Assembly: GCA_018607135.1 (NCBI GenBank)
Contig: JABBCA010000042.1
Coordinates: forward strand, 1 to 64,000
Source of the DNA: Opitutales bacterium
GTDB lineage: Bacteria; Verrucomicrobiota; Verrucomicrobiia; Opitutales; Coraliomargaritaceae
Length of the DNA: 64,000 nucleotides
Direction of reading: 5' to 3'
Part shown: in pieces, positions 11,601-20,483 of the stretch
Numbering within the stretch: the stretch's first letter is position 1
How the letters are laid out: every line of letters begins with the position of its first letter
The notes under the pieces: generated by a model
The model's input: the letters and a program-made list of their open reading frames with translations, nothing else
Databases searched by the model: none
Told to the model about the DNA's origin: nothing
Position numbers and translations under genes: made by a program

Positions 11601-12854
11601 CCAACGCAATTTCACAGCTTAAGTTATGATGTAAAGGGCGATGACGAGGATTTCTACATATTGAGCAGTCAAGATGGTTTCGCTAGCATGGACGCCTTGC
11701 TCGTTGTTCCACAAACAGTAAGCGTCGACGGTATCGTTTATTCACATACCCTTTGGTTGACTGATTTTGCTGAGATGGCAGTGGGGGGCTCTGTAGAGTT
11801 TCGCTTATATTATGACACTAGCAAAACCATTGGTGAACAATGGATAGATAACATCCGTTTAACCAAAGTAGTCGATTACGATATCGGTGCTACAACTGCT
11901 CCCACTAGCCTTGTCGCCATTGCTGAAGCAGGCGGTTCGATTAATTTGACTTGGGACGTTTCAACGGATCCAGAAATAGTGAGCTATACTATTTTCCGGT
12001 CGACTGAATCTGGCGTCTACGGAGCTCCTCTTTCATCAGTAATTGATAGCCAATATCAAGACCTTACAGCTGTTGCAGGCACGCGCTACTACTACACTGT
12101 GTGCGCGGTCAATGGTGATGGCGATACGACTGCTAATAGTGCTGAGGCAACCGCGATGGCACTTAGCTTGAGTCCAGTCTTCGTGAACGATCCCAGTGAA
12201 CTGCCCAACGCCGTAGTGGGGCAGATCTACGGAGCACATTTGAGCGGACTCGTCATCGGTGGTAGTACCTCTGATCTCAGTTATTCACTACTCAGTGGCC
12301 CTAGCTGGCTAACTGAGACGGTCGATGGCCACTTAAGCGGACAACCAGCAGTGAGTGATCTCGGCATCAATCAATGGGTCGTCGAAGTAAGTAACAGCTC
12401 TGGCGCTAACGATCAAGCCAACCTACAAATTGTAGTCAGCCAACCAGCCGACCTCGACCTAGATAGCATCCAAGATGGTTGGGAGCTCCTGAACTTTGGT
12501 GCGATCAACTATTCCGACGGCTCGTTGGATAGCGATGGTGATGGGGTGCTCGACTTCTTTGAGTATCTTTTTGGGTCGATTCCGATAGATGCCTCCAGTC
12601 GCGGCTCGCAGCTACTGGTGTCTCCTAGCGAAGATGAGTCAGGAATGGTCTTTAAATGGGCGGTTAAGCCGGGTTCTGTGATTGGTGTCGATTATGGAGT
12701 GGAGATTTCAGCCGACCTGAGTGGCTCTTGGGGGCCGCTCCCAGAAGCACATTATTCGATCGAAGCGATGACTTCAAATGGTCAAACTAAAATCGAATTG
12801 AGCCTCACTCACGATTATGGTTCGACGGTTTTCATTAAACTCACACGTCTATAG
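8670..12854 (+). CDS. Large secreted modular protein: right-handed beta-helix (Pectate_lyase_3-like), CBM96/DNRLRE-like, FN3, putative-Ig repeats, beta-domain, EF-hand-like C-terminal module
   Basis: ORF 8637-12854 (GTG); ATG at 8670 gives signal peptide MPIPKHFLTCLLLSNSILPVSAQ. FGAIPDDGIDDSQAFIDAIAACPDNHAVYVPNGRY lyase_3-like motif; repeated FN3 YNVYRS...YYYRV; C-terminal LDSDGDGVLDFFEYLFGS. Confidence 0.85.
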   Translation: MPIPKHFLTCLLLSNSILPVSAQVYSDLWGSDGQLWDPATSRLADFTDVGYMNGAVAIPDWPVGVDVTDAQFGAIPDDGIDDSQAFIDAIAACPDNHAVYVPNGRYTILQQIIPDRDHFVLRGEDMYDTILFFPKNLNEVIIQEIGYDPLDPDKRNTGAPKGFFRVDAGIERSIENLTFEFREQRKMGHWEHKGADAIFYGGTATHSWVRNIYIKNADHGVMMGGASQISFLNLILDHFIGRPDIDGSSGTLRWAGHIGINMGSAEKCLYHNIEFKGSYFHDFDIINVPNGNVVSNVKGPSVSLHHHGTGAKNNLYTNVDAGSNEFYGEGNVGTKTVSDSNQQENETHWRIYAEEPLLSGGIPLTTQNNHVFVGYGADVDTTITPTLWQESIDPAELYPQNIYLAQLQHPSIQKPLPEAAPSQPPSAFTGDLVCINSVENNRTRSSAPDTVQDFTSNTFSSTDDLFFKFDLSGLSLDSIAHVRLRVTSVKFINAPLSIAAYSAGDTWSQDSLTYNNQPSAIAELDVVEITEDSTAQVLEFDVTQFVQSEYAGDKVVTLSLKRTSGDGFLSSIRGNYSGLAPELLIEQVPSPVPGAPSAPEGMKAESLIGNIRLDWDDNPESDVATYNVYRSVTSSGLNDYSYPIATGLVTSDFVDIDSVGNWRVGLMQNDQVYFYRVTAVDSHGYESESSAEFVGVPLDPANNPPAFDESVISLPAGKEGQLYTDTLASGASDTEGDDMYFFKVDGPSWLTVAYDGSLSGTPQLTDAGLNRFTVQITALGGRDEVEVEILVDANTVFPGPPQTPLGFSARVGDRSVFLDWGDSIDIDFSSYTVYRSTQSGSIGIALAEGLTGSDLLDLDVENGLTYYYRVRAYDTAGNTSLYSQEVIARPMADKSVSIAEYDFTSRDLVSVDLDSSSIASDLNDGGGLSFAIETRTFGSPGTFGNPPPSLRWKNVDANNGVILDDDYISFTLSGVTEPTQFHSLSYDVKGDDEDFYILSSQDGFASMDALLVVPQTVSVDGIVYSHTLWLTDFAEMAVGGSVEFRLYYDTSKTIGEQWIDNIRLTKVVDYDIGATTAPTSLVAIAEAGGSINLTWDVSTDPEIVSYTIFRSTESGVYGAPLSSVIDSQYQDLTAVAGTRYYYTVCAVNGDGDTTANSAEATAMALSLSPVFVNDPSELPNAVVGQIYGAHLSGLVIGGSTSDLSYSLLSGPSWLTETVDGHLSGQPAVSDLGINQWVVEVSNSSGANDQANLQIVVSQPADLDLDSIQDGWELLNFGAINYSDGSLDSDGDGVLDFFEYLFGSIPIDASSRGSQLLVSPSEDESGMVFKWAVKPGSVIGVDYGVEISADLSGSWGPLPEAHYSIEAMTSNGQTKIELSLTHDYGSTVFIKLTRL
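12107..12388. repeat. 282 bp perfect direct repeat, copy 1
   Basis: Identical to 29189-29470 (offset 17082); flanks diverge on both sides. Confidence 0.9.
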
Positions 12855-14366
12855 ATGAGGATTCAAGTTTTATTACGAATTTACTGTCTGTTGAGCGCAC
12901 TAGCCTGCGCGATGCCTCTCGTAGCATTTGCGGATACCGGTGGCGCAGACGCAAAACCGCTGTCGGACAGTCGACCGAATATCATTTTTGTCCTATGCGA
13001 TGACCTTGGCTACGGGGATGTCCAATGCCTCAACCCTGAGAATGGAAAAATTCCCACCCCAGCGGCGGACACGTTGGCGAGCCAGGGGATGATTTTTACC
13101 GATGCGCATTCGGGCTCATCGGTCTGCACGCCCACGCGCTACGGTCTGATGACAGGCCGTTATAGCTGGCGCACTTCTTTGCAACGTGGAGTTGTTAAGG
13201 GGTTTGCGCCGAACTTGATTGCAGAGGATCGCCCAACTGTCGCTAGCTTTTTGAAAAAACAAGGCTACCATACTGCGATTATCGGGAAGTGGCATCTCAA
13301 CTTTCAGTATGTGGATCCAGTCAGCGGTGAAGTTTTAGATTTGGAAGATTGGAAGCAGGGGCCGCCGGTTGGCTCGATGATTCCTGATGGTCCCTTGACC
13401 CGCGGTTTCGATTATTATCATGGTTTTCATCACGCTAGGCACATGAAAGCGGTGATTGCGAATGATCGCGTGCTCGAACAGGATGCAGAAATCAACATGC
13501 TGCCGCGGCTGGCCGAGAAGGCGGTCGAATATATTGACCAACGCGCCCAGGATACTTCGGAGCAGCCGTTCTTTTTGTATTTACCTCTAGGCTCACCTCA
13601 CACTCCGATTGTGCCTAGCGCTGAGTGGCAGGGCAAAAGCGAATTAGGCAGTTATGGTGATTTCGTCATGCAGACTGATGCCGCACTCGGAGCCGTGATC
13701 GAGGCGTTGCATCGCAATGGCATGACTGAGAACACGCTCCTTATCTATACCAGTGACAATGGTTGTTCAAAAGCCGCTAAGATTGATGCCCTCAGAAATA
13801 AGGGGCACTTGGTAAGCGCACAATTTCGTGGTTCGAAGGCCGACTTATGGGAGGGCGGGCATCGTGTGCCATTTATTGTTCGCTGGCCTGGAATGGTAGA
13901 GGCGGCGACTCTAACGGATCAACTCATATGCCTGACCGATTTCTTTGCTACCGTAGTGGACATCATTGGTGCTGAGTTACCCGCTGGCTCATGTGAAGAT
14001 AGTGTAAGCTTTTTACCAAGTTTCTCTGGCCAGCCGGTGATCAGCGAACGAAAAAGTATTATTCATCATTCGATTTCTGGACATTTTAGCTATCGAGAAG
14101 ATAAGTGGAAGCTGCTACTAGCTCGTGGATCTGGCGGTTGGACTTCGCCAAAGGAAAGCGAGGCTAAGACCGCACCTGAGGCACAGCTTTATAACTTAGA
14201 TGCGGATCCCTCGGAGGCGAAAAATCTCTATCAGTCACATCCCGAGATCGCAAATCGTTTGCTCCATCAACTCGAGTCTTATGTATTCAGCGGTCGGAGC
14301 ACACATGGAGTCGATTCTCCAAATGATTTCAAAGCTATAGAACTTTGGAAAAGTGGAAGAGATTGA
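12855..14366 (+). CDS. Secreted sulfatase
   Basis: ATG directly follows the TAG of the upstream gene. SRPNIIFVLCDDLGYGDVQ, CTPTR, GKWHLN, YTSDNGCSK. Confidence 0.95.
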   Translation: MRIQVLLRIYCLLSALACAMPLVAFADTGGADAKPLSDSRPNIIFVLCDDLGYGDVQCLNPENGKIPTPAADTLASQGMIFTDAHSGSSVCTPTRYGLMTGRYSWRTSLQRGVVKGFAPNLIAEDRPTVASFLKKQGYHTAIIGKWHLNFQYVDPVSGEVLDLEDWKQGPPVGSMIPDGPLTRGFDYYHGFHHARHMKAVIANDRVLEQDAEINMLPRLAEKAVEYIDQRAQDTSEQPFFLYLPLGSPHTPIVPSAEWQGKSELGSYGDFVMQTDAALGAVIEALHRNGMTENTLLIYTSDNGCSKAAKIDALRNKGHLVSAQFRGSKADLWEGGHRVPFIVRWPGMVEAATLTDQLICLTDFFATVVDIIGAELPAGSCEDSVSFLPSFSGQPVISERKSIIHHSISGHFSYREDKWKLLLARGSGGWTSPKESEAKTAPEAQLYNLDADPSEAKNLYQSHPEIANRLLHQLESYVFSGRSTHGVDSPNDFKAIELWKSGRD

Positions 14367-14430
14367 TAGAGCCAGCAAATTGCATCAGCGAAATCACTCG
14401 AACTAAGTTCAAAAAAAAATAATTTCTTTT

Positions 14431-15957
14431 ATGAAGTGGATACAACTTACACACCTTACTTGCTTGTTCCTTTTATTAACCAGCGCGAGCTGCGCAGAAG
14501 TGAAACAATTGGCGGGTAGTCGGCCAAATATCATTTTCATTCTCACGGATGATCAGGGGATGGGAGACCTTTCCTGTATGGGCAACCCGATTTTGAAGAC
14601 ACCGCATATCGACCGGCTCTATGCACAATCGTCGCGGTTCACAGATTTTCACGTCAGCTCAACTTGTTCGCCAACGCGTGCGGCACTCATGAGCGGTCGC
14701 CGTCCGTTCGAAGTGGGTGTGACACATACCATTCTACAGCGTGAGCGATTAGCGCTCGATGTAGTCACGCTGCCTGAGACGTTAAAGACGGTCGGTTACA
14801 GCACGGGACTTTTTGGAAAGTGGCACCTCGGAGACGAGCCAGCGTATCTGCCGCAGAATCGAGGTTTCGATGAGGTGCTCATGCACGGTGCCGGTGGAAT
14901 CGGCCAATATCAGTGGGGCGACTTTCAGGCCAATACCGAGAGCACTTACTTCAATAGCGTGCTTCTCCACAACGATACTGTCGTAAAAACAGAGGGCTTT
15001 TGCACAGATCTATTTTTCGATGCTGCCTTGGCTTGGATGCATCAACTGCACGAAAATGATGAGCCTTACTTCGCATACATTTCGCTGAATGCGCCACATC
15101 GCCCGCTGATCGCACCCGAATCTTACAAGCAACGCTTTTTGGAGATGGGCTATACAGAGAGCTCGGCCGCTCGCTATGGTATGATCGAGAATATTGATGA
15201 TAATGTAGGAGAACTATTGTCCGAGCTGGCTGAATGGAATGCTCTGGAAAATACGCTGATCATCTTTATGACGGACAATGGGATGGCGGGGCGAATGCTT
15301 GATAAGCAAGACGGCTCGAAAGAGCTTGCTTTCAATGCGGGTATGCGGGGTGGCAAGGCCTCGCCCTTTGAAGGTGGCAGTCGTGTGCCTTCGTTTTGGT
15401 ATTGGCAGGGGCGGATCAATGCGGGGGTTGATGTTACGGATTTGACCGCGCACATAGACGTGTATCCGACCTTGGCGGAACTCGCTGGTGCCACGTTGCC
15501 TGAGGGTGATTTTGCGCCAATGGGTCGCTCCATGCTGCCGCTTTTCGAAGATTCTCAGGCCGAATGGCCAGAGCGAACACTCTTCTTGCATCGTGGCCGC
15601 TGGGACGATTTTTGGTCGTCACTGAGCCGGGAAGAGAGCCGCTATAATAAAGCTGCTGTGCGGACAGATCGTTGGCGTCTTGTTTTTGAACTAGAAAACG
15701 GCCAACCCAAAACCACGCTTTCGGATATAGACGTCGACCCGGGTGAAACAATCAATCTGGCGGGGGAATATCCAGAGGTTGTCGAAGAGTTGAAACAAGC
15801 CTTTGATCAGTGGTGGGATTTGACCGAGCCCTATCTTGTGAACGAGGGCTTGCCTCATATACCATCAGAGGCCCAGCCCTTTCCTCTATTGTATGAACAG
15901 CAAGTTAAAGAAAGCGGTCCGATCCCAGAGTGGGCTCCAGCTATTCATAGTAACTAA
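14431..15957 (+). CDS. Secreted sulfatase
   Basis: SRPNIIFILTDDQGMGDLSCMGNP, CSPTR, GKWHLGDEP, MTDNGMAGR; paralogue of 29937-31484. Confidence 0.95.
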   Translation: MKWIQLTHLTCLFLLLTSASCAEVKQLAGSRPNIIFILTDDQGMGDLSCMGNPILKTPHIDRLYAQSSRFTDFHVSSTCSPTRAALMSGRRPFEVGVTHTILQRERLALDVVTLPETLKTVGYSTGLFGKWHLGDEPAYLPQNRGFDEVLMHGAGGIGQYQWGDFQANTESTYFNSVLLHNDTVVKTEGFCTDLFFDAALAWMHQLHENDEPYFAYISLNAPHRPLIAPESYKQRFLEMGYTESSAARYGMIENIDDNVGELLSELAEWNALENTLIIFMTDNGMAGRMLDKQDGSKELAFNAGMRGGKASPFEGGSRVPSFWYWQGRINAGVDVTDLTAHIDVYPTLAELAGATLPEGDFAPMGRSMLPLFEDSQAEWPERTLFLHRGRWDDFWSSLSREESRYNKAAVRTDRWRLVFELENGQPKTTLSDIDVDPGETINLAGEYPEVVEELKQAFDQWWDLTEPYLVNEGLPHIPSEAQPFPLLYEQQVKESGPIPEWAPAIHSN

Positions 15958-15975
15958 AGAAAGCGTATTTAAAAA

Positions 15976-17514
15976 ATGAACTCTATTCGAACGCTCATTT
16001 GTTTTCTTGGTCTACTCGCCGTTGTGTCAGGCTGCGTTCATAAGAGAGATCAATCAACAGCATGGGAGATTGTGAGCCACGAAGATTGGCAAAGGTCTGT
16101 CGCCGAGAGTGAAGGTGTTGAAATCACTGATGGGCTATTAAGCCCGATTGGAAAGACGGGTTCTTATCGCAGTCAACTGAATCGTTTTAGCGATCTGCAG
16201 ACACTTGAATCTCTGACCATCTCGCAGTCCTCGGTCTGGCAAAATTGGACGGCAGTGGATAAAGTAGCGCCGTCGAATTTACAAGACGCCCCCGTTTTTC
16301 TCGCGCTGGGTTCTCAGAATTATTGGATATTTGGCCGTTACGGTAAGCCTGAAGTGACTGGATTTGTGGGTGCAGATGTAGAGCTAGAAGGGTTTGACAT
16401 TCCGTTAAAAACGACGCCGTTTCCAAAGCAATATGATGCACCGGGGGGATTAAAGCCAAGTATGGACGGTTACCACGCTTGGCAAAGCCGCGATATGATT
16501 CATTGGGTGCACCACGGTCCGGTTTCAGATCGCCGGGCACGATGGGTCACGACTGCTGAGTATGTAAATGGTAAAACGTATATCTACTATGACTTTCCAA
16601 ATGATCAGGATCCGCATCTGCTGATTGATAATGATTTGACCGATGGTATGCCTGGAACGGACATGGGAATGGTTTTTAAAGATCCTTCAGATGGCTCGGA
16701 CATTGCCATAATTCGGGATGAGTCGGGTCAGTTTCACTTGATTTACGAGGACTGGAGTCCGGTCCATGCGGGTGCGCATTCCTGGGACTCGCCGTTGGCG
16801 GGTCATGCTGTGAGTGCCGACGGAATGGGCGACTTCAAGATTCTTGATCCGGTCATCGATGAGCGGACGCAGCCGACAGGTGTTTTTAAGGAGTATGCCC
16901 ACCCGCACTGGTATCGTGACGATCCAGCAAATTATCAGGGTAAGCCAACTAAGAAGGGAGAGTTCAGAGCGTTTGCGCGCTATGAAGTGCATGAGCCCGA
17001 ACAGAATGCCTATGGTGATTGGGCTTCGATTAAAATTGGCGGACAGTATTATCTCTTCGGTGACTTTCATCCTGCGGGCACAAAGCTTCGTTCCGAGATG
17101 CAGATCGCTTGGTTCACCGCTACGAATATCGACGGTCCCTTCGAGCCTTGTGGATCGATTGGTAGTGGGCATCCCGATCCAGATATCGGTTTTGCCGAGG
17201 GCCGCTTTTATCTGATCAATCAAACTAACAACGATTATGTAAGCCCGGGTCCTTGGGTCGAATCGGTCGAGGTTCGTGTTGGAGTGGATACGACAAACGA
17301 TGGTCAAGTGGATGTCTGGAGTGGTTGGCAGTCGGTGCGCGAAACTTATGACTACGTGGAAGGCTTTGCTAAGCAGATCAGTCGTGCTCCAGCGTCGATC
17401 GAAACCAGTCAGTTGCCAAAAGGTTATGGCTTTTGTTTTGAACTGCGAATCGAAGACCAGACCGAGAATAGTTCTAAGCCTGTTTTGGATTCGGTTAGAC
17501 TTAGCTTTAATTAG
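15976..17514 (+). CDS. Lipoprotein with GH43/GH117-like five-bladed beta-propeller
   Basis: Lipobox LAVVSGCV; MDGYHAWQSRDMIHWVHHGPV, TYIYYDFPND, GQFHLIYEDWSP, KIGGQYYLFGDFHPAG propeller-type motifs. Confidence 0.6.
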   Translation: MNSIRTLICFLGLLAVVSGCVHKRDQSTAWEIVSHEDWQRSVAESEGVEITDGLLSPIGKTGSYRSQLNRFSDLQTLESLTISQSSVWQNWTAVDKVAPSNLQDAPVFLALGSQNYWIFGRYGKPEVTGFVGADVELEGFDIPLKTTPFPKQYDAPGGLKPSMDGYHAWQSRDMIHWVHHGPVSDRRARWVTTAEYVNGKTYIYYDFPNDQDPHLLIDNDLTDGMPGTDMGMVFKDPSDGSDIAIIRDESGQFHLIYEDWSPVHAGAHSWDSPLAGHAVSADGMGDFKILDPVIDERTQPTGVFKEYAHPHWYRDDPANYQGKPTKKGEFRAFARYEVHEPEQNAYGDWASIKIGGQYYLFGDFHPAGTKLRSEMQIAWFTATNIDGPFEPCGSIGSGHPDPDIGFAEGRFYLINQTNNDYVSPGPWVESVEVRVGVDTTNDGQVDVWSGWQSVRETYDYVEGFAKQISRAPASIETSQLPKGYGFCFELRIEDQTENSSKPVLDSVRLSFN

Positions 17515-17537
17515 TTGATGTTAAACTCTGATAAATT

Positions 17538-19427
17538 GTGATCAACATGAAGTGCATCTATTTTTTTTTGATTTTAACACCCGCGTGGTTACTTTGTGCA
17601 GTTGCACACGGAAACAGTTCTGAAGTTTCGAGGCCATCCAATGACGTCCGTTTGGATCCTTACGTGAACGAGACTAAAGCAGAGAAAGACGCGCGTATGG
17701 CATGGTGGCGGGAGGCGCGCTTTGGCATGTTCATTCACTGGGGTGTGTATGCGGTGCCGGCAGGGGTCTATCGGGGAGAGCAAATTCGTGGCATAGGGGA
17801 GTGGATTATGTCCACGCGGATCCCGGTGGACGAATACAAATCATATGCCAATGAATTTAACCCCGTGCATTACGATCCACAGGCTTGGGCGGCACTCGCC
17901 AAAGAGGCTGGAATGCGCTACATGGTGATCACTGCAAAACATCATGATGGGTTTTCTTTGTATCCATCGGAGGTGACAGATTGGGACATCGTGGATGCGT
18001 CACCCTACGGTAAAGATCTGATCGGTCCGTTGGCTGATGCTGCGCGTGAGGAAGGGCTCAAATTTGGCCTTTATTTTTCACAGGCACAGGATTGGGTGCA
18101 TCCGGGCGGGATTAAACGTCGAGGTGTTTGGGACGAGGCGCAACGCGGTGATGTCGACGCCTATTTTGACGAGATAGCCGTGCCCCAGGCTAAAGAAATT
18201 CTTACTCGCTATCAGCCGGATGTGCTTTGGTGGGACACGCCTGAAACAACTACTCGGGCACAGGCGGATAAGTTGGCCGCAACTATATCGAGTGTGCCTG
18301 GGATTATTACCAACAATCGTCTGGGGCCCGGCTATGAAGGTGATACAGAAACACCAGAGCAATTTGTGCCGCCGACAGGCTTTAAAGACCGAGACTTCGA
18401 AGTCTGTATGACCATGAACGGAACCTGGGGCTATAAGAGCTGGGATCATAATTGGAAATCGACCACCGATATCATTCATAAGCTCTGCGATATTGCTAGT
18501 AAGGGCGGTAACTTCTTACTCAACATTGGCCCACGTGCTGATGGGACGATTCCCGAAGCGAGTGTCGAACGCCTGAAGGAAGTCGGTGCTTGGATGAAGA
18601 CGAACGGGGAGGCCATTTACGGCACAGCCGCGAGCCCCTTTGGCCGTTTTTTATGGGGACGTTCTACGGTTAGTATCGAAGACGAAGGAGCGACGGTTTA
18701 CCTTCACGTGTTTGATTGGCCGAAAAACGGAAAAATCGAAGTGCTGGGTTTTGGTTCCAAACCCGATTCAGTTCGATTGATGTCCGATGGGCAGCCCTTG
18801 AGCTACACTCTATGGAACGAAAGTGAAGGGAAGGGGTTGACTCTCAAGCTACCTGAGCATGCGCCGGATGCCCACGCATCTGTCATCAAATTAATAGTAA
18901 ATGGAAAGATCGACTTTGAAAAAATACGCCCAAGGCAGATGGCTGACGGGAGCCTGACGCTGGAACCAAACCGCGCCTATCTACACAGTAATTCTAAGAA
19001 TGCTTTAAAGGTAGAAGTGAAGCAGGGAAAAGAGTGTATTGGTAACTGGCTTGCAGATAAATCGTGGATCTATTGGGACTTCCGAATCACTCAACCCAGG
19101 ACCTTTACTCTGAGCACTGAGGCGGCGACTGCGGGTGATGTCGCTTTCACCTATCAACTCAAAGATGGTAAGCGCACCGTTGAGGCGAAGCCAACTGATG
19201 ATAAACATAAAATATATGTTGCTGAGGAGTTCGCCACTCTTGATGGACACGATACGGTTGAGGTCTCCATTCCTTCGACTGGTTCCAAAGAGACCTTTGT
19301 GAAGGTCGAACTAGGCGAAATGAAGATCGCTGAGCCGGGTGTGTATGTGCTTGAAGTGAGACCCGTCAAAGAGCACTGGGATCGAACTCGTTTGGCAGCG
19401 ATTAAACTATCTCCAGTCAATCAATAA
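17538..19427 (+). CDS. Alpha-L-fucosidase (GH29)
   Basis: WWREARFGMFIHWGVYAVPAG, MRYMVITAKHHDGFSLYPS, DVLWWDTPE, GNFLLNIGPRADGTIPE. Confidence 0.95.
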   Translation: MINMKCIYFFLILTPAWLLCAVAHGNSSEVSRPSNDVRLDPYVNETKAEKDARMAWWREARFGMFIHWGVYAVPAGVYRGEQIRGIGEWIMSTRIPVDEYKSYANEFNPVHYDPQAWAALAKEAGMRYMVITAKHHDGFSLYPSEVTDWDIVDASPYGKDLIGPLADAAREEGLKFGLYFSQAQDWVHPGGIKRRGVWDEAQRGDVDAYFDEIAVPQAKEILTRYQPDVLWWDTPETTTRAQADKLAATISSVPGIITNNRLGPGYEGDTETPEQFVPPTGFKDRDFEVCMTMNGTWGYKSWDHNWKSTTDIIHKLCDIASKGGNFLLNIGPRADGTIPEASVERLKEVGAWMKTNGEAIYGTAASPFGRFLWGRSTVSIEDEGATVYLHVFDWPKNGKIEVLGFGSKPDSVRLMSDGQPLSYTLWNESEGKGLTLKLPEHAPDAHASVIKLIVNGKIDFEKIRPRQMADGSLTLEPNRAYLHSNSKNALKVEVKQGKECIGNWLADKSWIYWDFRITQPRTFTLSTEAATAGDVAFTYQLKDGKRTVEAKPTDDKHKIYVAEEFATLDGHDTVEVSIPSTGSKETFVKVELGEMKIAEPGVYVLEVRPVKEHWDRTRLAAIKLSPVNQ

Positions 19428-19457
19428 TCATGCGCACGCAGTAACCAGTAACTAATT

Positions 19458-20360
19458 ATGGTTATTAACTACCTAAGATTCATGCAGCTAGAATACGTTC
19501 TGCCTGCAGTCGCTAGCTGTTTTTCTATTCTCTCAGTTGGATGTTCGACGGTGTCTACGGAATCAGCTCAGAGACTTCCTGCTTACTTAAGCACTCATGC
19601 GAGTGCCGATCAGATCATCTTCGAAGATTCGATGACAGGTAACTGGCAGGACAATTGGTTTTTGGACGGTAAAGAAGCGACGCTCAGCAACGATGAAAAA
19701 GGGCTGTATTTTGCGTCGGGTGATCACACGTATCCAAATCCAGAGCACATAAAATTCGAAGACAGACAGGAAATGAGTAAACACCATGCAGTCCTATGGA
19801 CGCAGCAGGAGTTTAGCGGTGATCTCATTATTAGTTATGAGTGCACTCGTAGCGATGAGAGCGCTTATGGGGTAAACATTATTTATGTTCAAGCGCAAGG
19901 GATTGGCACGGAGGAGTTCCCTAAGGATATCTACGCATGGCGCGATTTTAGAAACATCGCGGGTATGGGTAAATACTACACCTACATGAATGCTCTCCAT
20001 ATCAGTTATAATGTCGGTGATTTTACAAGTCCGAGTTATATACGCGCACGACGCTACCCTAAGAATGATCCGATTGGTCTGAAGTGGGGGATGACGAAGA
20101 TTGATCCGGATTACAACGACGAGGGAGCTAAAATGCTTCCTGGGCAAACCTACATCATCGAAGTGGAAAAAACGAATGACACTTTGGTCTTTCGCACTTT
20201 TGATTATGAAAGCAAAGCGCTCCTCAAGGAGTGTTCATGGGACACCACTCAGATTCATGAACTGATGGAGCCGAAGCGCATCACCGAGGGACGAATAGGT
20301 TTTCGACAAATGTCTACCAAGCAAAATATCTATAAGAACTTTAAAGTCATTCGTAAATAG
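19458..20360 (+). CDS. DUF1961 family lipoprotein (laminin-G/concanavalin-like)
   Basis: Lipobox ILSVGCST; IIFEDSMTGNWQDNWFLDGKEA...HHAVLWTQQEFSGDLIISYE...GRIGFRQMSTKQNIYKNFKV. Confidence 0.75.
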   Translation: MVINYLRFMQLEYVLPAVASCFSILSVGCSTVSTESAQRLPAYLSTHASADQIIFEDSMTGNWQDNWFLDGKEATLSNDEKGLYFASGDHTYPNPEHIKFEDRQEMSKHHAVLWTQQEFSGDLIISYECTRSDESAYGVNIIYVQAQGIGTEEFPKDIYAWRDFRNIAGMGKYYTYMNALHISYNVGDFTSPSYIRARRYPKNDPIGLKWGMTKIDPDYNDEGAKMLPGQTYIIEVEKTNDTLVFRTFDYESKALLKECSWDTTQIHELMEPKRITEGRIGFRQMSTKQNIYKNFKVIRK

Positions 20361-20483
20361 AAGCGTCAAGTTTTGTTATAATTCTGGCTAGCATTAAAGC
20401 GTAATGGAGACACCCAGAACTCTACAGTAATGTGCCTGAATCCCTAAGATCAAAGCCATCTAAAATAGTAATATAGAAAATTC

